NCBI RefSeq assembly: GCF_021134715.1
Contig: NC_060022.1
Location: 873,001 to 937,000, forward strand
Length of the DNA: 64,000 bases
Direction of reading: 5' to 3'
DNA from: Daphnia pulex
Lineage: Eukaryota; Arthropoda; Branchiopoda; Diplostraca; Daphniidae
Part shown: piece after piece, positions 10,660-37,432 of the stretch
How positions within the stretch are numbered: position 1 is the stretch's first letter
Layout: each line of letters starts with the position of its first letter
Translations under genes and position numbers: made by a program
The notes under the pieces: model-generated
Told to the model about the DNA's origin: nothing
Databases searched by the model: none
The model's input: the letters and a program-made list of their open reading frames with translations, nothing else

Positions 10660-13600
10660 GGGAGATTGTAATTATTTTGGGTTCACTTTGTTGGCTGGTT
10701 GTCCATCGAATAATAACCGAGCCTTCTTCTTTTATTATACTGCTCACGCCAACATGCATTGGGTTACGGCATTGGCAAGTCATTATGAAGACGTTACTTT
10801 GACGTGGCGAGACACCGTGAATAACGACCCGAATCATTGAGAAGAAGCGCTGTCGCACCTTGTTAGCCGAGACGAGTAGAACTCGGATGCGGTAACAAGA
10901 TTGCAAACGACGTTTTTCGCGTACTATACTCGTCGCTCACGCGGCGGCGGGAACAATTGAAACGGGAAAAAGTCCCCGGCCATTATGGAAAAGCCTTGAG
11001 ATTCCGTAGTTGAAGTCTCTTCATCACCGTCCTACCTAACGTTGCAAATCTTGATTTTCCAATATCTAGTTTAATCGTAATTATTTAGTTTGATTGAGTT
11101 TGATTGAGTTTTTTTAGTTAGAAAAAAATTCGATAATTACAAAAAATGTTTCTAGTCAATTTTCGACTCATTTTCGAAATCTGGCAACTGCAAAAGATTG
11201 CAGACTACAATTTAGCAAACGACACATGAAAGTCATGAATCTTTTTTGAATTTTTGGAGTGTGATAAAATACTTGAAATCAGAGATAAAAACTTACAAGG
11301 GACTAGTTTGTGCACTTCACAACAAGCATTCTACTATTTTTGCAGGTATGTTTGTTTTCATTTTGTAAACCAGAGTGTGAATTATTTTGTAGTGTAGAAT
11401 AAGCTGGCATAGGCAGACACAGAAGTAGCTTTTTTTCTTGTCAGACGTCAGGATGAGGCCATTTTATTGGCCGAATTAGAAGAAAATTTAAAAAACAAAA
11501 TAATCAAGGGATCATTTCAGACATCTTAGAGTTTTCTTGTCCATCCATGTGAACATATCTCTCAATGGTTCTCGTTGGTGAACAACTTAAAACACACATG
11601 GTTTTTTTCAATAGATTAATTTAGTTTAAACTAAGTTTGCAATGCTAGTCACATCTTCGATGGTCGATTCCCTAAAAATGTGACCGATGATTGCGTCAGT
11701 ATTCGAATTGAATAAAGAAGTAAAGTGAAGACGAAACGAGTTTTTTGGAATTACATTAAAACTTTGTTGTTTCGCCATGTACAGAATACACCAACATAAA
11801 CTTGTTGTTGTTCAGATCGAAACCCACAAATCATATATAAAGATGAATAATAATAATAACCAACTGAAGAATATATGTTGAAGAGGTGTTTTTCTTTTAC
11901 CATTTTTGGGTATTGGTTGTTTTGTTTTTCTCGATTGAATGAAATGAAACAAACTGAGAGGCGATGCAGGAAAAAACGAAACAAACCAGACGAATGAGAG
12001 TGTGAGGAAGGAAGGAGAATCACAAGGAAATGAACGCAAGATAGAGCCGAGAAGAGGGGGGGACAACCTCAATTAAATTCAAGCCGATATATATATTTTT
12101 TGGGATAACCAATGTATATATATATACTGAAAAAAAAAAAGAAAAATCAAAACGATCGAAAGGAATATACTTACGAGAGCGAGAGAAAGAGAGGGAATCA
12201 ATTCGAATTTTGAGGGGTTTCCCGCCTATTTTTGTTGTTGGGTAATAGGGAAGAAGAAGATTTGGCCAACTGCTGTTGATATTAGAGGTTGTCATAATAA
12301 TAATAAATCAGTTGAGAGGAAAAATGAAGGAAATGGGAAAAAATTCGGCGAGCTAATTTAATTAAGGAGGGCTGCATGACAATTTTGTTGATTTGATTGG
12401 CGATTTGGGAAATTGGCGGGGATGAAATAACTAATCTGGAAAATTAGAGCAATACACGCACAGCCTATTTAACGCAACAGAGTACGGAAGGAATAGTAGT
12501 CCCGAACGAACATTTTGGTTTTTTTGTTTGTTTTTTTGAAATTTGTCGGTTATAGGATTAAATCTTGTGTGCAATTTTTGTTTTTCTTCTGCTATCTTTG
12601 ATGTCGTCGTCCAGCAATGATACATTTTCAAACGCAAAAGGGAATCGAAGAAAGCGCTTCTACATGATACAATAAAAATCATCATCACTTGACACGCGAG
12701 TCTGGACACATTGAAAAATCGAATTTTAATCGTTTCCTATCAAGGAGGTTGAGGGGCTTAATTAAAAAAAAAAAAAGGAGCCGGGTATTCAAAGCCTAAC
12801 AATTCAATTTCGAATTATATATCAGCGATTTTAGTTTAGTTTTTTTCTTTTTTTACTTCTCATATTTTATATTGTCTCACGATCTCAAACAAGGGAGGTG
12901 GGCGTGGTAAAAGAAATAAGATCAAAAGATTTAAAAAAAAATTTTGACTAGGTGAGATGATTTTGATTTGATTAGAATCAATCTCCGAGTCGCAAAGTGA
13001 TAGCTGGGAAGGTTTTATGGCGATTACATGACAACGGATACATTTAAAGGAAAATGAGGACAGAGAGAGAAAGTGTATGGAGACAACAGAGAAGGAAAAT
13101 GGGCCAATTCAAAGAGATAAGGGGGAAAGAAAAATGAGGAAGGTCTTGTTTGAATAAAATGACGACGGAGAGAATGTCGCAATGGTCATTTAAGCATTTC
13201 TCCAGTTACCCCTCTCCCCCCTAAAAATTGAGGTGTTACTGATTCCCAGTTTGACTTTTTGACTTCCAACCGCTTTTCAAATAACCCCCTCCCGCAACTC
13301 GACAGTAATAACCTCTAGCGGCTATCATACAATTATAAACGCACAAAAGCATCTACAAAGTTATCAAAATCCAAATGTTTAGTTTGGTTGGTAATTTTTC
13401 TTTTCCAAAAAGAAAAAAATAACACACGGGGAAATAATTAGAAACGAAAAAAAAAAAACATTTTCTTGTGCCTTGCCAATTGCTTTGAATGCGGACGATG
13501 ATTTACGAAGAGAGAGAGAGAGAGCCGAAATATGTTGCACCTTGACTCGAGTTGAATTTCACACCAACTTTTTGTCCAGGTGTTGTTTGTGATCAATTTT

Positions 13601-16600
13601 TGTGCGCCTTTTTTTATTCTTTTTTTTAATTTCTATTCCTCAAAATTGGTTAAGATTATCATTTTGGAGATTGGATGCTTGTTGTTGCCTTGTTTTCTTT
13701 TACGTTTCGGTCGGGAATTGAGTTCGAATCGAAAAGCCGCGCGGGAAAAAAACAAGGTGTGGTGTGGTGGAGGGGTGCAGCGGCATCATCGCCAGGCGAA
13801 ATATATATAATTATGTATATAACGATCATTGTTTTGTTTGTTTGTTTGTTTTTGTTGTTTTTTTGCGTATTTTTTAGTTGTTTTTTTTGTTTTTGTTTTT
13901 GTTTTTTTTAGTTTAGTTTTCGGTTTATATCTTTTCTTCTTTCGTGTCAAATAATAAGCGCTATCAAAGTAGCTACGTAGATTGGGCGCGTTGAAACGCC
14001 GTGGAAGGAGAAGAATGAAGAAGAAAGGAGAAGAACATCATTGGGGATTATAATAGAGTATAATAACAAACACACACACACACGCACGACGGTTTTGGGT
14101 ATCGAAAGTGAAGGTGTCTCTCGTCTAATCAAAGCTTTTTTTTTTCATGTCATTTTAAAAATCAAAAGCTCTGAAAGTTTTTTTCTCTTTTCGCTCTTGT
14201 TATTAAACAGATTTTTTTCTTTCCCCCAAGCCCAGCAGGAAAATTAAAAAAAAAGAAAAAATTTCTTGTTTCGCCCCTATCTTCTTTTTCTCAAATCTAA
14301 ACATATTGATTGTATCGAATGGAACGATGGAATCCACATATATAAAGAACAAATATACGAGCGTGCTGGAGAGCGAGCGAACAACAAAAAACCAAAAGAA
14401 AATGAAATAAAAAAGGTAAAATCTAATTCATCCGAGAAATTCCCCGTTTTCCGCCCAAGAAGGATATTAGATTAGCCCGGGTGTTTAGCTTTTTCTAACT
14501 ATAAAAAAAAAAACAGAAACAGGAAGGAGAGACAGGAGGGTAAAAAAAAAAAAATGAAATAACAAAGTGTGTGTCGGGATGGCAGCAGCAGCAACATTAT
14601 AGTTATATATCCGCTGGGTTTTTGGGTGTGCGGTTTTTTGTGTAAATTAATTTTTGTTTTTTGTCTCTCTCTCTCTCACTCTGGAGAGGTTTGGACCCTT
14701 GCCAAATCTATTTAGTAATTTCTTATTTTTTTTTTTTTTTAGTATCCCGCTCTTGAAGCAAAGAAGGAAATGAGAGGAAACAAAAGAGCCACGTTTTGCG
14801 CGCAAACGGCCAAGGAAACAAACAAATTGAACGAAAATGTTGGACAAATTGGCAAACGAGAGACACACACACAAGAAATCAAATAAGTGCAGCGTGTGCT
14901 GTAACGTCCAGCTAAGAGAAGAAAAACACAAGGTGAAAGAGAGAGAGGCAAGTTGTTTTACAGCGACTTTGATGGGCACAATAACGACGATGAGGAAAAA
15001 CGGCGAGCAATAGAAGAGACGAGGGTAGATGGATGATTATACAGAAACGGACGTGACAATCCTCATTGGTCATGTCCGCGGTAAGAAAGTAAGAAAAAGT
15101 TTCCCATTCCTTTTTGTTACGCACGTCTCGAAATATTCAATTGCCCTTTTTTTCTTTCTTCTTAAATCCTCCCTGGGGTTAGTTGATGCCGACGTGATGC
15201 CACTGAAATTGACTAGAACCAATCAAACAAATGCCCGTATTCCAGAAAAGAAAAAAAAGGTTGCCATTCTTATCGACATTGTCAAATAACGACGTCGAGA
15301 GAGAGAGACCGACCGATTCGATAGGGAAAATTGATGGCGTATCGGTCCCGAGGGGGAAATTTGAAAAACAAACTTTTTCAGCCATTTCCCGATCAAAGTA
15401 AAAACGACATTTTCAAATTGCGCTACGGCGACGCTTTTTTGTTCAATAGATCAAAAGAACGTCGATACATAAAACAAATCGAAATTGCACCGTGAGTCTT
15501 TTCTTTCTAGTTATTTGTTCGGGCTAATTTCTCTCTCTCTCTCGAATTCTCTTTGACATTTTGGATTTCTTTTGATGTCGACATTCTGTTTTTCTTTTTT
15601 TTAGAAAATGGCACAGCAAAACGACGACTCTCTCGAAATATCAAAAGGTAAACGAATTAAATTTGTTCTTCCTTCCGTCGGTTTCGTTCAGTCTCTCTCG
15701 TCTCGGTGACGCCGGTGCGTTCGAAAATTAAAAAAAGGGACACGACGAGATAACAAAAGAAATTTGCAAAAAAGCGTGCGGAGAGAAATCAAAAAGAGCT
15801 TTGAAATCAAAGATTGGAATGTCATCTCCTTTACACACACACACACACAGCACGCGCGCATTTTTTTTTGCTTCCTCTTATTTTTTCAGGGGACTTGGCT
15901 GCTGGCCTCTCGACATTGTGGGAGAGTTATTTCGTCTTTTACATAATCATAATAATAAGTTCCCCCCGCCCGCCCCTTTTTGTTAAATCGATTCATCTTC
16001 CCGTGAATTCTCTCTCTCTCTTTTGTGCAATTCTCCTCGTGTGCGGGAGCGGCTGTCGTCGACTTTCATCTCTTCTTTTATATGTGGAGAGAGAGAGGCT
16101 GTTGGGGCAGTGGGTGGGGCATTGACTAGCGTGCGCTTTTTTGAGACAGGGAGAACAGTTGGGTCTGATGATGACGCGATTGACGTAAACGACGTGAGCC
16201 GACGACATCCGGTTCAGACAAGGAAGGAAGATTTTTTCCCTTCCGAACGCGGGAGTGTTTTTGAGTGGGCAAGAGAGAGAGAGAGAGATAGAAGAAAAAA
16301 GAAACAAACAACAGGCAGAAAGGAATAATTTAGAAACCCAAAAAAAATGACAGTCGACAAGAGTCGGGAGAGATGAGCTGCTCTTTTCTTGTTGCGCTTT
16401 TGGTAAGAAAACGGTTCACTATATTTTTTCAGTCTGGGATTATTTTACTGTGCGATGACGTCATTTTGGTGTGTGCGCGCGATTTTCCTGTTTCCGTTTT
16501 TTGTTCCGGCCGGGAGCAAAAAGAGGTGGGGCTGGACGAGGAGGGAAATTTCCCCACACAATTGTTAATCCCACCCCAAAATTAAGAGAGAGAGAAAACG

Positions 16601-16700
16601 AAATTTCTTCGAATTTGAACCCAAAGTGAAGAATACAAAATCAAAGGGGGGAATAAAAGTGGATGATGAATTTTTAAAAAGTTCAATGTATAAAGTTTGG
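10660..16700. other. AT-rich region between sulfotransferase and G alpha-o genes
   Basis: About 6 kb with no recognisable protein. From about 11750 to 16700 it is dense in poly-A/T, GA/CT and GT/CA tracts. Part of it is probably the long 3' untranslated region of the G alpha-o gene, whose stop codon is at 16715 on the - strand. On that strand AATAAA-like signals can be read (for example near 13613-13618), but the true 3' end cannot be fixed. A GC-richer patch at 10850-11000 is unexplained. Confidence 0.45.
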
Positions 16701-16714
16701 GGGGCTGGCAGAGC

Positions 16715-29119
<12,405 letters not shown>

Positions 29120-29381
29120 TTTCGGTAAGCTCCAATCCTTCAGGCGAGACAATGTGGCTGCTGTGCTGTGTGCCTTGGCTGGACTCGTTGGAGGTGTTGA
29201 TTACAACCGACGGTTGTGGGTTGTTGTAATTCAGTTGGTACTCGTCGTCGTTGGATCTCTGGGTACAGGGGGTACGGGCGGTGGCCAAAAAGATTCGCTT
29301 CTTCTTCTTTTGCCGCAAGGAGGAGGAGGAGGACGATGACGTCGACAGGCAGCAGTAGTGTCGACAGCTGACTTTGTGCTG

Positions 29382-29390
29382 TATATATAT
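29382..29390 (-). promoter_or_regulatory. Candidate TATA element of the G alpha-o gene
   Basis: On the - strand the sequence reads atatatata about 265 bp upstream of the G alpha-o start codon, followed about 20 bp downstream by gtcagc, which resembles an arthropod initiator. A start site near 29360-29370 would give a short 5' untranslated region. This is motif and position evidence only, and TATA-like strings are common in the region. Confidence 0.3.
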
Positions 29391-32300
29391 CACCGCTGGC
29401 GAGACTGGCTGGCTGTCCTCGACATCCGCGATCGCCGTTTCGCCACCACTGCCCAACGTTTACACACTCTCAACCGGACGCCAACACTCTCTCACTCACA
29501 CACAGGCACACAGGCACACTGATGCACACTCTCACACACACACACACACACAAACACGCACTGGCGTATACGAGGAGGGGAGGGGGGAGTCAAAAAGAAA
29601 GCAAAAAAAGAGACTTTTTGGGTTTTTTGGTTTGTTTCAACCCGATTGTTAGCGCTTCCTTTTGTTTTCAAATAGTCCCGCGACGTGTGGTGACGCACAC
29701 ACACACATACAATTGGGGAAAAAAAATTGGCTCCCGTTTCCTTGTCTCCGTTCCGACTGGCGATGATGCAACGGCACTCTCAACAAGACACTGACAAGAG
29801 CGAATCACTGGCCAACGACCAGCAGGTAGTAGACATAGCTGGCCAAAATGCGAGGTCAAAAGAGAACTCGACGCCAAACGAATGACCACACGGAAACACA
29901 CGAAACCCCCGAGTAGTTGTAAGTGGCTGGAGACGAGTGTCGTTGGTGGACCAATGTCGGCGATTCACATTGGCCGGGAAATTTTCGGAATTTTACAAAT
30001 CGAGTTCCCCACCCCAAAAAAAATGTTGAAAAATGTCGGGAAAAATTGTTCGATCTTCAGTTGTGCTGATTGAATTTCTTCTTGAATTGTGATGGGAGTA
30101 GTTGGTAGAAATTTCTTCTTCTGCCTTAGGTGGAGAGAGAGAGAGAGAGAAAATGGTGTGCGGACCCGCAGTTGTCAATGGATGTGTGTGCGTCCCCGAG
30201 TATCGAAAACTACTAGACGCCCGGCCGTCCTTTTTGCTCTGCTCTGCTCTGCTCTGTACGTTCCTCACGTAGGGGGGGATAGGATAGGAGAGAGGCAGAC
30301 GTCGCCGGTCGGGAGGAGGAGGAGGAAAAGCGCCGCCGCCGCATCCGCTCCATCTCTTTTGCTCTTAGCTCTGCTCGCCTCCTCCTGTAGCTGCTCCTCC
30401 TTCTGGCGTCGAACCAAATACAAGAGAAGAGAAAAAATCCCCTGGCTGGTTGCTGATACTATATACTACACCCTTTATCTAGACCCTCCCACGTTGATTC
30501 CCCCCTCCCTCTCCATCCGTTCACCCCACCGAGGGATCCATCCTTGTAGTACGCCACCCATCAGCCTCCTCATATCGTTCCTCTCTTCGGTCTCTACACT
30601 GTGTGTGTGTGTGTGTGGGGTAGTTGACGTTGTCAAGCCAACGCCGGAGCGGCTACACTTGACTGAAAAATCAATGATTTCCTCCGCCATCATCCCCAAC
30701 TACCACCCCCTTTCTCTCCCCTTGTACATCCATCGCATCCTCCTCCTTCCTTATTTCGACTCGATCCATCTCCTCTCCTGCAACCCCACCCTATGTGCGC
30801 GAGTTGTGCACGCTCCCTCTCCTTGATGTAGCTCCTTTCTCCTCTTCTCTTTCGGGTTGTTGGCTCTTATTCCGGTTTTCTCTTGTGCCCTGGCTTTCAT
30901 CACATCCTCCTCCTTTGCCCGTTCATCCTTCCGCCTCCGCTCTCTTCTCTCTTCGCTCCTTCGCCGTCAATACTCTCGCGCCCGGCTCGTTCACCGTTCA
31001 CCCGCCGCCGCCCGACTCCCTTTTCTGCCCGCGTCTTTTCGCTCCATTCGCATCCGCTAGGCCTCGCCTTTTCTCTCGTCTCGCCCGGCCCATCAGGAGC
31101 GCAGCCGAAGCTCCTGATGCAAACTCTAATCGTTGCTCCTCTTCTCCGCCATTCAATCCGCCAGTTCTTCTTATTCTTCTTTGATATGCCTAGCGACTGG
31201 TAGCGAGGACGACATGGGCGACGCGGCCGTGTAGTATATATCAACAATTCCCCATGCGTCTATATTCCGCCCCTTTGCCGGCTTGGCTTGTATAGCCTTT
31301 ATTCCGTGTTCCGCTGGATCAATGATCTAATACTATACACAACCCACTACCCTATAGACTGTAGTAACTTCCACTATATAACTTGCATCTCTTCCCAGAG
31401 TTCTTCTCCGACTTCTTTTTTTCTCTGCCTGGACTTTTTTCTGGCGTGTTTGGTGCTGGCTGCTGCTGATGCAACTTGACTGAATCATTTTAGCCTATAC
31501 GTCGATATGTCGTCAACATTCATGTTCGCTTATCCGGTACAATATGGCCAGATTATGATTCCATATTTCTGCGCCGCAGCCAAAGAGTTGCATGCGGGAA
31601 TGGCATCGTAAAGGGGGGAAAAGTGATGAGTCCATCGAGAGGTGCCACTGCGTGAATAGATTAGAATATCGGGAATGAGGCGCGACAAAAAACATTTCTC
31701 ATCCGTATAAATGTACTACCGCCCCTGTTTTGTCTTTTTGAGATACATCCAATCGACGAGTCTGTTTTTGTGCAGAGTAAAAAAGACAATAGGAGCGAAA
31801 CGTCATCATGGCGCACGTGACGAGGTCGATTGCGTTTAGAAAATGGGCCATGGACCATTTCGAGGTTTGGGGCTGCTGCTCCTGCTGCTGTTGCGGATTA
31901 TTATCACAAAAGAAGAAGACGTCGTCGTCGTCGCCTTTTGACTAGAACTGCTGCTGCTGCAAACACAATTCACCTTGATGGACGTTTCCCTTTTTCTTTT
32001 GCCTTTGCCATTCTCTCGCTTTTATTTCTCTCTCCATTCTGTTTCGACCAACTGATTGACAGAAAAAAGAGAACAAGAGAAAAAGAATTGCGCAAGCGCG
32101 TCGTTTACAAATCTCGCTAAGAAAAACATACATTCAACCAAACAGGCCCAACTATTTTATTCATTATTCGACGAATGTGACCGGGTTCAACCGACCCATT
32201 CCAAGATACGCTACAAAAGTTTTCATTTGACCCTTCTTTCTTTTTTTTCTGATTATTTTCACAAAGTGACAAAATAAAAATATGGGGGAAGCCCAGACAT

Positions 32301-35300
32301 GCAAATGTATGGGGTAAAGGAACTTTGTTGTTCGGGGTCTTTTGAAAGTTGCTAGTCGCTATAGAATCTAGCATTTGGAGTCCCGTGTGATTTCGGTGTG
32401 TGTGTGACTGTGTGCACAGTCATCATATTCCGTGTTGATGGTGGGCACGAATAGAAATGGCCCGGCTTGAGCGCCTCTTGTGTTGTGTTTCCGTGTTGAC
32501 CGTTATCGATTGGGGGGTGCAGCTTACGTACTCTCCTCTGTACTGTACGTACAGTCCCGGTCCGTCTCTTCTCTCTGGCTGGCCATCAGCTCTTGTTGCC
32601 TATATTGCGCTGCTGCTGCTGCTGTTGCCGTCCTGATTCAATAGACTTTCCTTTTCCTTTTTCCCCCTTTTTTCTTCTATTTCTTTGATGGTCCTTTTTG
32701 GTCATAGCACGCAGCTATAGCTAGCCAATCGCTCTTACATATATATATTCTCCGTGCCCTATATAGCCTCTTGCATTACGTGATGTATGTGCCATTTTCG
32801 ACGAGTGGAAAACTTGGAAGGAAGGAGCAATCAAAGCGGAGCTACTCTATATTGACGATCTAGAGGAAAAACAGAAACACACACACACTAGAGAGAGAGA
32901 GGATGACAGCTACTAGTCAGGTCCTGCGCGCGCGCGCGCTCCTTACGGTATAGTGCTGTGGGTCCTGTGTTTGTGTGTATCTATGTAATATTCAAACTTT
33001 TGGCGAGAAGGGAGAGGGGGATGGATGGATTTAGGTCCGTCTGGCTATGAAGCAGCAGTGCTACTTCATCGATCTTTTTTGGCCGAGAGAGAGAGAGAGA
33101 GTCAGATAGAGGAAACGGATAATCCAATTTACTTTTGCGCCATCCAGTTTTGATAAAAGCTCAACTTGCTCTGCCAACATCAAACGCGCCAAAAGGCAAC
33201 TTTTGGTTTCGCCGTGAACCCCTGGCTCCACTTTATTGTTGCTGATACTGTTGTCTGATACATTTGGCCAACCTTCGTGTTTTTTTGTTTTTTTTCTGCC
33301 CTTTAAGTCCGGCCAGTCTTTCCTTATCATCAGCAGCCGGGCTCTCACTGTCAAAAAGTTTTCCATCCAATAAATAAATATCTCTCTCTCTCCTATCCGG
33401 GGAACTGTATACGTAAGCTTCACGGGAAACACCAAATTGGCCATGGGGCGTGGTGGTGGTGGTGGTTAGGTGGAGTTCGGCAGTACCGGTGCAACAAAAT
33501 GCCATTCTCTATCAGTGGCCATGATTAGCCGCGGGAAAAGGTGAAATGTGCGTTGTTTTGTGCCTGCTGGCGCCGTTATGTTCAAAATTTGACAACTTGA
33601 TTTGTCGATTTCTATTTGTATATTTCTACGCGCACTGGAAAAAAAAATTTTTCTTGGAGTATTAGAGTAATGTGTCACGATTAATTAACAAATTGATTGG
33701 GGTAATGTCTGGATAGTAAGTGAAAACGACTCCCCGGAATATAACCCTGTGGGTTGCGCACCTTTCTTCTTTTTCTTCTTCTTCTTTTTCTTTTCTCCGC
33801 TGTCTGTGTGATCTAATGGTCCGGTCTTGTATTGCTTTTGCTGGAGATTACGAGAAATAGAAAGAGAAAGATACAGCAATCGCCAAGAGTATTTAGGGAA
33901 AGGCATAAAAGAAAAAAGAGGAGAGAAAGAAAAAAAAAAGGAGAAGTAGTAATCAATTTCCACATTTAGTGTGCAGGGGCAGAAGGAGAGACCGTCCCGT
34001 AATGAGAGTGGATGTGAGCACAGCGGTAACGAACGCGACCCGCCCGGTAACCAATGCACCGCGCGTGTCGCTCTTACTTGTACAACCTCAAATAAAAACC
34101 CCAACCCTTTTTTTTCTTTCTTTTAGGCCTTCTCTCTTTCATCGACGACCACCCACCGACCACTTTCCCGATCGTTTTCTATATATTATTGTAATCCGGA
34201 CTATATCCCCTGCTATGTACAGTTGCGTATGCTCCGTCTCTTTTGTTCACGTCAACATTGCAAAGTGTTATTCTTTTGAAAATAGACGGAGGCCTTGACA
34301 ATTGGTGGATAGTACCAGCGAACTTGAATACAATCAGCCCCAACGAGGTCAATCAAGTGAGTTGCTGTTCCACATATACGTAGTAGAACCATCCATCTGG
34401 CGCACAGACACATCAAAACGCCCAACCGAGTTGACACGTTCGATCATTGTTTTATTCGCTGTAGGCGCCACACGAGTTTGCGAAAGGGATAGGAAGAAGA
34501 TAGCTAGACAATTTAGGTTCGTGTTTCCACCGAGTTTCATTTCGTTAAAAAGTAATATTTACAGCGGCCCAATATTGAGCAGCCTGGCGTGGAACATATT
34601 GCTTTTCGACGGGTGCAGGGAGTACAGAGGGAGCGGATGCGTGGCGGAGCATATACCCATCATCATGTCGTTGTTGTGATAATTAAGACGGATAAGTATA
34701 CAATATAGAGGTGTGCTGGGAGTATTTCTTATATTTTTAACCGCTCACCACGGAGGCAATAGAAAAACTCGAGCTGGTATTAAAAACGGCAATCGTTTGG
34801 AGTTATCCCGCTATCAAATTATTCCTTCAAAGTGCCAAAAAATGAGATAGGTGATGAAATGGAGTGGTGACATGTCAACGGAGAATAACCCGACACATTT
34901 TGCATGACTATATGTATATTTACACCATGCAGGGGTTGACACAAATATGACATTTGCTGGTAAGGCGCGTAATGGAGCGGTGACCACATAAGAGGATTCG
35001 TAGTACAAGAAGTATGTCAAGGAGCGAGAACGGAAAAATTTAACGAACACCCAAATATTCCTCCCCAAGTTCCTTCCTTTACATGTTAAGTGTTAAAAAA
35101 AAGGGAAACAACCACAAAGTTGGCAACGTTTCCACCATTATATCCTTTCCCCCTTTCTATTGAACTTTGACTTTATCGGACTTTAAGTTCACACATAGTG
35201 AGACCTCTCGGCCGTAGCAGTTTAAACCTTTTTTAAAATACAGAATGGATTGAAGGCAACTGCATTTGATGCCTTTTCCCCCTTTTTCATTTGCACTGAT

Positions 35301-35500
35301 TATTATTAAATTATACATTTTTTTTAGCGGATAAAAAGTTAGGAAGATCGTGTTCAATATCCTTTGACTCGCCAACTGGTAGAGTCGTTCTATAAGCACA
35401 CGGACCGCTGAACGAATGGAGATGGTAAATATGCGCCATTAACTTGCTGTTCTCACTGATGTTCAATCGAGGGAAATGAAAGAAAAAAGTAGAAGCAGAT
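29391..35500. other. Microsatellite-rich gene desert, part 1
   Basis: About 6 kb with no recognisable gene. It holds CA/GT repeats (29536-29551, 30600-30618), GA repeats (30132-30150, 33087-33100), GCTGCT repeats (near 32610) and a CG-alternating run (32928-32939). Several open frames exceed 100 codons but are low in complexity, except an unidentified one at 33061-33444. It may be the distal promoter of G alpha-o or the intron of an unseen gene. Confidence 0.45.
33061..33444 (-). other. Unidentified 127-codon ATG open frame
   Basis: An uninterrupted frame begins with a true ATG at 33444 and encodes 127 residues. Its C-terminal half contains a segment reading LLARLMLAEQVELLSKLDG, which has a plausible amphipathic helical pattern. 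The last 15 residues come from a GA-repeat (SLSLGQ), as do residues near 25, which argues against coding. No domain or homologue is recognised and no splice structure supports it. It is recorded as an orphan candidate, more likely chance than gene. Confidence 0.15.
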
Positions 35501-35699
35501 GATAACCGGACTGATTCCGATCAAATGAGAATTTTATCAAATGACGACAAAAATATGTGCTACCCCACCCACATCCTACTGGGAATGACCAGTCCTATTT
35601 GTCTTTTATCTCAGAAATGTACTCCGAAAAGTTACCAAAAGGGTTTTTCTAAACATTTTTTTTTTCTTTCCGTTTCCACTAGGATTGCTTTAGTTGTCG

Positions 35700-36190
35700 A
35701 TCGTCTCGCTAGATGGCACAATCGAAAAGGTTATTTATACGCCGCTAGGTGGCTAAAAGTGTGTCCAACTCCAACACAGGTCCAACAGGTGGCGCGATAA
35801 ACACTAATATTCATTCACAGTATTCAGCCATTTTTGTTGTGTTGGGTTTCCAACTTTCCTAGTGAAATTTTGTTACTATACAATACAATACAATTTAATT
35901 TCTCGACATTTCGCGTCATCAACATTAAAAAGGTTTTAAATCTACTTTTGATTTCTTAAGTTTACTTAGTTATTGTTCATTTCTTGTCTAAACTTACAGG
36001 TTTTCTAGCCTATAATTTCCATTTGCATTTGGTCAAATGATTTGATCGGGCGAGTCTTGAAACCTTTGTAAAATTTGCCGAAATGTCGTGCCTGTACCAG
36101 CTGTCGTGTCACCTCCTGCAGAAACACTTTACATGGAAAGTAATTATGTTGAATTGTTGATAAACTTTCCTACTATTATGCTATAGATTT
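35700..36190 (+). other. Left arm module of an inverted duplication: unidentified spliced unit
   Basis: This module pairs with the - strand module at 39937-40330. Shared features in order are CTCF-like motifs; a 3' splice site directly before cctataatttc (36009-36019); an ATG at 36083; a 19-codon open segment reading MSCLYQLSCHLLQKHFTWK; and a GT donor at 36139. The - strand partner reads MSFFLYQRHVCQKHFRTIW before its donor. After the next plausible acceptor (near 36360) the frame stops quickly, so this could be a spliced non-coding RNA, a very short peptide gene or a decayed gene. No protein family is recognised. Confidence 0.4.
35708..35795 (+). promoter_or_regulatory. Cluster of three CTCF-like motifs, forward orientation
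   Basis: Three close matches to the CTCF core CCASYAGRKGGCGC occur within 88 bp on the + strand: gctagatggc (35708-35717), gctaggtggc (35744-35753) and ccaacaggtggcgc (35782-35795). They sit about 300 bp upstream of the conserved ATG-containing exon of the left arm of the inverted duplication. CTCF is conserved in arthropods and marks insulators and some promoters; binding here is inferred from the motif. Confidence 0.45.
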
Positions 36191-37432
36191 AGTTCTATCT
36201 AAGAGATTCTTTTGCTTGACTATTGTAGAACTTTACATGAAGTCTATTGTGGACTGTGGAGATGTTGTTTAACAAGAATTCACTTCTTTGCATTGAACTA
36301 AATTTAAATAGAATTTTTGGGAACTTTACTAACTGTAAATTCATATTCTTTAATTTTCAGATATATTGAAGTAATTTTGAGACACTACATAGTTTTGGTT
36401 ACTCTCAGTATGTCCAATGTGTAGCATCGCATTGATTGTGTATGTGAACACCTTCTATTCCTTAATAGTTTTTAAAATTTATTAAGTAGTTTAATAAGCA
36501 AGAAATCTGAGCTTCCTTGCTGTTATGATTTTGTTGGAGGCTGGTTGTAAGTCAAACAAAAGGATAGTCGAATGAAAGTAATTGAGTGAACATTGGTTGT
36601 TACTGACAGCAATATTGTCACAAATTTTTGCTGTTCATTAATTGGATATATACATGACGAGATTCATTTGTTTATTGTTATAATAATAATTTCTCTTTTA
36701 TACCGTGTAATAGTCGGATGACGCTGAGCTACCTCATAGCACTTCTGCCCGATTCAGCCGTTCCGTCCAGTCATGACATCTAACAGCATGTTGAAGTCTG
36801 AGCTTCTTCAATGCAGTCCAATGTGCTCATGAATTTGTTGCAGCCAGCTGGCGAAAGATGTTCCTCTTCAAGGCTTGCAACCTGTGCTGGTTGTAAATTT
36901 TGTCATGTACAGAAACAATTTTAAAGTGAGTAATAAGTGAATCATGGGAGTTGTGGCTTTTTGAAAAGTCCATTTTCTAAACTACTTTGATTCATTTTGT
37001 AAAAGCATGTCAAAGAAGTTTCCTTTCTCCAGGTGGTGCTGCCGTGTCATGAAGATGCCTGTTCGAGAGGGTCTCTACTATATTGCAAGACAGAAATTAT
37101 GTGATGAAAACAGGAAATCTGAAATGGTAATAATGTACTTGTATGATAAATCAAGCATTTTGTTCTTGATGTCGAAGACAATTGACATTTTATTTTGTGC
37201 TTCTAAATATTTGCTTCTAAATTGTAGAAAGTTCCTAGAGTTGTATATAATGCTTGATCGAACAAAACAGAAATTCATTTAATTCTTAAAAACCTGACAT
37301 CTTTGTGATGTGATGATCTTAAGTCATCTTGAATTCTATTTCTCTAGTGTGGTGTAAATTTAAAGTAAATCATTATTGGCATCTTTATTTTTCACATTCC
37401 AAAATGTTTTTTGGTTTATTAATGTTCTTTTA

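Noticed and set aside
30089..30826. 245-codon + strand open frame
   Set aside because: It is the longest frame in the window, but it translates GA, CT and GT repeats (RERERE, CVCVCG, SLSLPL), has no domain, and lies in GC- and pyrimidine-rich low-complexity DNA.
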